Shown in pieces: positions 6,081 to 8,457 of a stretch of 8,457 nucleotides of DNA. The notes under the pieces are model-generated. The model saw nothing but the letters and a program-made list of their open reading frames with translations. It was not told where the DNA came from and made no database searches. Position 1 is the stretch's first letter. Each line of letters begins with the position of its first letter. This DNA is from Rhodospirillales bacterium (lineage in GTDB: Bacteria; Pseudomonadota; Alphaproteobacteria; Rhodospirillales; JAPHTL01): positions 1 to 8,457 of the forward strand of contig JAPHTL010000041.1 in NCBI GenBank assembly GCA_026193355.1, written 5' to 3'. The position numbers were made by a program, and so were the translations under genes.

Positions 6081-6094
6081 CCCGTTTCAACGGG
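6081..6094 (-). repeat. Short inverted repeat in the lepA leader
   Basis: CCCGTT-TC-AACGGG is a perfect 6-bp inverted repeat between the predicted lepA promoter and the start codon. In RNA it would form a short hairpin about 30 nt upstream of the ATG. Function unknown; it may be a chance repeat. Confidence 0.3.
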
Positions 6095-6110
6095 GGTGAA
6101 TTCCGGCGGG

Positions 6111-6139
6111 AAGATAGGGCCTAAGGAAGCCGGACGCAA
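6111..6139 (-). promoter_or_regulatory. Sigma70-type promoter candidate for lepA
   Basis: On the minus strand TTGCGT (6139-6134) is followed after exactly 17 bp by TATCTT (6116-6111). That is a reasonable -35/-10 pair, predicting a start near 6104 and a leader of about 55 nt before lepA. It lies just past the nnrU stop codon, allowing lepA its own transcription whatever happens at the folD-side operon. Confidence 0.45.
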
Positions 6140-6154
6140 CGGGAATAGAAGGGA

Positions 6155-6808
6155 TCACAGGGGAAACGGCGAAACCCCGATGATCCATTCATGGCTGAAA
6201 AGAAAGGCGAGATACAGGATCATCCCCCCGGCTACGCGCAACCAGCCCACCTCGCCTGGACAAAATCGGGCTGCTTTGGCCTGTCTGGCCATGTTTCGCC
6301 ATTCCTCCGCGCCCAGCCGCTCCCGGCGTTTGGCGTCGAGGCTGAGGGGGCCGTAAAGCCCCAGGCCGGTCAACAGGCCAAACAGGATCACCGAAGCCAT
6401 GTCGCCGTTGGGAATGATATGCGCGCCTGACCACAATATCAGGCCCCAGATCACCGGATGGCGAGTCAGGGCGACGATCCCGGGCCGTTCGGGGTCATAT
6501 CCTTTCGACCCGGCCCCCAGTGACAGTGGATTGGGCGACGACAGCCCGGCAACCGCCAGAATGCAGGCAACAGGCATGACGAGAATGGGCACCCATCGCG
6601 CCCATTCGGCAAAGGGCCAGAGTTCCACATAGGGTGCGTCGAAATAGGCGGTGAACAGCCAGACAAGAACCACCGTGCTGAACAGGCCATAGAAAATAAG
6701 GAACGTTTTCTCCCCGATGCGATCCGACAGGGCGTGGCGCAATGGCTTGAAGGCCACGATGACGTGGCTGGCGATGAAAACCGCAATGGCGATGAAAAAT
6801 TCGGTCAT
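6155..6808 (-). CDS. NnrU-family integral membrane protein
   Basis: Protein of 217 residues with about six hydrophobic segments. The NnrU family takes its name from a Rhodobacter sphaeroides protein linked to nitric oxide/denitrification metabolism; plant 15-cis-zeta-carotene isomerase (Z-ISO), a heme protein, belongs to the same family. Seen: N-terminal FFIAIAVFIASHVIVAF, the family hallmark LTRHPVIWGLILWSGAHIIPNGD (114-136), and LYGPLSLDAKRRERLG followed by EEWRNMARQ. The protein is full length for the family. ATG 6808 is chosen because homology starts there; the Shine-Dalgarno is weak and an upstream in-frame extension of 20 residues would overlap the methyltransferase gene. It lies 25 bp after that gene and is probably co-transcribed. 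No denitrification gene is visible in the window, so the name does not establish a role in NO metabolism; carotenoid or other membrane chemistry is equally open. Confidence 0.88.
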   Translation of the reverse strand: MTEFFIAIAVFIASHVIVAFKPLRHALSDRIGEKTFLIFYGLFSTVVLVWLFTAYFDAPYVELWPFAEWARWVPILVMPVACILAVAGLSSPNPLSLGAGSKGYDPERPGIVALTRHPVIWGLILWSGAHIIPNGDMASVILFGLLTGLGLYGPLSLDAKRRERLGAEEWRNMARQAKAARFCPGEVGWLRVAGGMILYLAFLFSHEWIIGVSPFPL

Positions 6809-6833
6809 GGTATCGAATAGGCTATGCGTGCCG

Positions 6834-7661
6834 TCACCCGCCTTTGCCAAACAACTTCTTGAGGGCACTCTTGCGTTTGTCGAGCGACCGCTGGAACTTG
6901 ATCTTCCGCTTGTTTTTTCGTTTCCAAAGCTCGTGGTTCATTGCGGCGATGGCCTCTTCGCTGCCGGTGAAGGCATCGATTGTCTGACGAAGGCGTTCAT
7001 CGATGTTCTTGGGGAAAAGAATGCCCATGCCTGACGACGTGCCAAGCAGCAATCGGTCCTCGCCATCCCATAATGACCTGATCTCTGCAAACCCCTGTTC
7101 CATTTCGCAGCTGATGATGTCATGGAAAAGAAAGACGCAATTTTCCGATGTGTGCTGCCGCAGGACCTTGAAATCAATCACAATCTGTTCATTTGTGTGC
7201 AGACCGTCTATGAAAGCGAAGTCAACCGTTCCGTCCATCGAGTCGGCAACTATCCGGGGAATATCATCGGGTGATGCGCCTTTGACCGCCTCAACGTTAA
7301 GTCCGGCTTTGTGTGCGATCCCGCTGGTCAGGTCCAGCCCTTCAATCGACTGGACGTCATAGCCTGAATCGATGGCGACCACCTTTGCCTGAGGGTTGGC
7401 CAGCGCGAGGGCGAAGGTGCTCCATCCAAACGAGTTGCCGATGATGAAAATGTTGCGTGGTGTGAGCGCCTCGGACAGGCACTCCAGGAAGTATACCTCC
7501 TGCATCGCAATGCCCAGACCGTTCGTATACTTCTTCCCATCCTTGATCAGCCAGGTGAACGGTGCTTCATCCAGCCCACCTACAAACGAAGGCATCAGGC
7601 CCGTTGAGACGGTGAATCCGCTGTCCTCGTAAAGTCCGATGAGTTTCGGCAGGATTGGCAT
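6834..7661 (-). CDS. Class I SAM-dependent methyltransferase (Methyltransf_24-like), substrate unknown
   Basis: Protein of 275 residues. A Rossmann methyltransferase pattern is visible: motif I IFIIGNSFGWST (71-82), an acidic end of strand 2 in VVAIDSG (D98), VDFAFIDGLHTNEQIVIDF (146-164), and a metal-site-like FLFHD (177-181), as in Methyltransf_24 and cephalosporin-hydroxylase-like enzymes. After about residue 245 there is a strongly basic tail (KRKNKRKIKFQRSLDKRK) that could bind nucleic acid, an acidic partner or the membrane surface. Substrate cannot be inferred; family members often modify small molecules or sugars. It starts 7 bp after the folD stop and ends 25 bp before nnrU, so it sits in the folD operon. 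GC is lower than its neighbours (45-53% in the 60-base lines I counted, against 67% in a lepA line), which suggests horizontal acquisition. Confidence 0.85.
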   Translation of the reverse strand: MPILPKLIGLYEDSGFTVSTGLMPSFVGGLDEAPFTWLIKDGKKYTNGLGIAMQEVYFLECLSEALTPRNIFIIGNSFGWSTFALALANPQAKVVAIDSGYDVQSIEGLDLTSGIAHKAGLNVEAVKGASPDDIPRIVADSMDGTVDFAFIDGLHTNEQIVIDFKVLRQHTSENCVFLFHDIISCEMEQGFAEIRSLWDGEDRLLLGTSSGMGILFPKNIDERLRQTIDAFTGSEEAIAAMNHELWKRKNKRKIKFQRSLDKRKSALKKLFGKGG

Positions 7662-7668
7662 CTGAACG

Positions 7669-8457
7669 CTACAGGTCCGCCGGCGCGTCGATGCCGCTCT
7701 GACGGCAGGCGGCGACCACGGTATTGCGCAGCAGGCACGCGATTGTCATCGGGCCGACGCCGCCGGGAACCGGCGTGATGGCGCCCGCGACCTTCACGGC
7801 TTCGGCAAAATCCACATCACCGACAAGGCGGGTCTTGCCTTCGCCTTTCTCCGGTGCGGGGATCCGGTTGATGCCGACATCGATCACCGTCGCGCCCGGT
7901 TTCACCCAGTCGCCCTTGACCATCTCTGGCCGTCCAACCGCGGCGACCAGTATATCGGCCCGGCGGCATTCGTCGGCCAGGTCGCGGGTGCGGGAATGGG
8001 CGATGGTGACCGTACAGCTTTCCTTGAGCAGCAGCGCCGCCATCGGCTTGCCAACAATGTTGGACCGCCCGAGAACCAGCGCCCGCTTCCCCGAAAGATC
8101 GCCAATCCGGTCTTTCAGCATCATCAAACAGCCAAGCGGGGTGCAGGGCACCATGGCGTCGTCCGCGCCGATCGCCAGCAGGCCGGTATTGACCACATGG
8201 AAACCGTCAACGTCCTTGGCCGGGGCGATACGGTCAATGACGGACGACTCGTCTATGTGCTTGGGCAGCGGAAGCTGGACGAGGATGCCGTGGACATCGG
8301 CGCGGCCATTCAACTCGTCGATCAGTCCAAGAAGATCGTTCTGGCCTGTTGTCTCTGGAAGTTTGTATTCGAAAGAGTGCATCCCGGCCTCAAGGGTCTG
8401 CCTTCCCTTGTTGCGGACGTAGACCTCGCTGGCGGGGTCATTGCCCACAAGGACGAC
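7669..8457 (-). CDS. folD: FolD, bifunctional methylenetetrahydrofolate dehydrogenase/cyclohydrolase, 5' part missing
   Basis: C-terminal 262 codons of FolD, with the start beyond the right edge (roughly 30-40 residues missing by comparison with typical 285-300-residue FolD). It interconverts 5,10-methylene- and 10-formyl-tetrahydrofolate with NADP in the cytosol, supplying one-carbon units. Seen: VVLVGNDPASEVYVRNK with the active-site Tyr and Lys, VQLPLPKHI with the catalytic Gln, PAKDVDGFH with the conserved Asp, PCTPLGC, the NADP-binding GRSNIVGKPMA, HSRT, and the signature PVPGGVGPMT near the end. The GTG at 8448 is not the start because VVL continues the family sequence upstream of it to the edge. 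The stop lies 7 bp before the methyltransferase gene. Confidence 0.97.
   Translation of the reverse strand, partial: VVLVGNDPASEVYVRNKGRQTLEAGMHSFEYKLPETTGQNDLLGLIDELNGRADVHGILVQLPLPKHIDESSVIDRIAPAKDVDGFHVVNTGLLAIGADDAMVPCTPLGCLMMLKDRIGDLSGKRALVLGRSNIVGKPMAALLLKESCTVTIAHSRTRDLADECRRADILVAAVGRPEMVKGDWVKPGATVIDVGINRIPAPEKGEGKTRLVGDVDFAEAVKVAGAITPVPGGVGPMTIACLLRNTVVAACRQSGIDAPADL

Noticed and set aside
4887..6356. 489-codon plus-strand open frame
   Set aside because: It is antisense to lepA and nnrU. The protein is rich in Gln, Asp, Gly and Val repeats typical of a shadow of a GC-rich gene.
7724..8422. 232-codon plus-strand frame opposite folD
   Set aside because: Ser/Arg/Pro-rich shadow of folD, which is certain from its active-site motifs.
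8446..8448. GTG as the folD start
   Set aside because: It falls in the middle of the conserved VVLVGNDPAS segment, so the gene simply continues past the window edge.

Overview
The window looks like chromosomal DNA from a GC-rich alphaproteobacterium, plausibly a Rhodospirillales-type facultative anaerobe. This rests on gene content (ubiT-ubiU-ubiV, a UbiH/COQ6-family hydroxylase, an NnrU-family protein), protein style and GC (about 60-67% in the lines I counted by hand). No rRNA, tRNA, CRISPR array, insertion sequence or phage gene was seen. Genus cannot be read from this sequence alone.

Left part, positions 1-3553: two opposite ubiquinone-hydroxylation systems lie back to back. On the minus strand, ubiT, ubiU and ubiV (ubiV cut by the left edge) form a tight cluster encoding the O2-independent pathway: an SCP2-type lipid-binding protein and two U32-family Fe-S proteins. 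On the plus strand, from the same intergenic region, runs a FAD-dependent UbiH/UbiF/COQ6-family hydroxylase, an enzyme type that uses O2. The roughly 100-180 bp between them holds a 9/10 match to the FNR/Anr box, placed for activation of ubiTUV, and a separate 14-bp palindrome of unknown owner. This suggests an oxygen-responsive switch between two routes to the same quinone. The hydroxylase is followed, with a TAATG stop/start overlap, by an unrecognised two-helix membrane protein with a long acidic tail.

Middle, 4144-4247: a convergent gap packed with short perfect inverted repeats. One of them is an exact match to the FNR consensus and is also a plausible plus-strand terminator stem.

Right part, 4248-8457, all minus strand: folD (cut by the right edge), then a SAM-dependent methyltransferase of noticeably lower GC, then an NnrU-family membrane protein, then lepA (EF4) with its own likely sigma70-type promoter. 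The methyltransferase looks like an inserted or transferred gene within an otherwise housekeeping run.

Most genes belong to known families. The least described parts are the hydroxylase-coupled membrane protein, the C-terminal extension of UbiT, the regulatory architecture of the divergent ubi region, and the hairpin/FNR-like cluster in the convergent gap.
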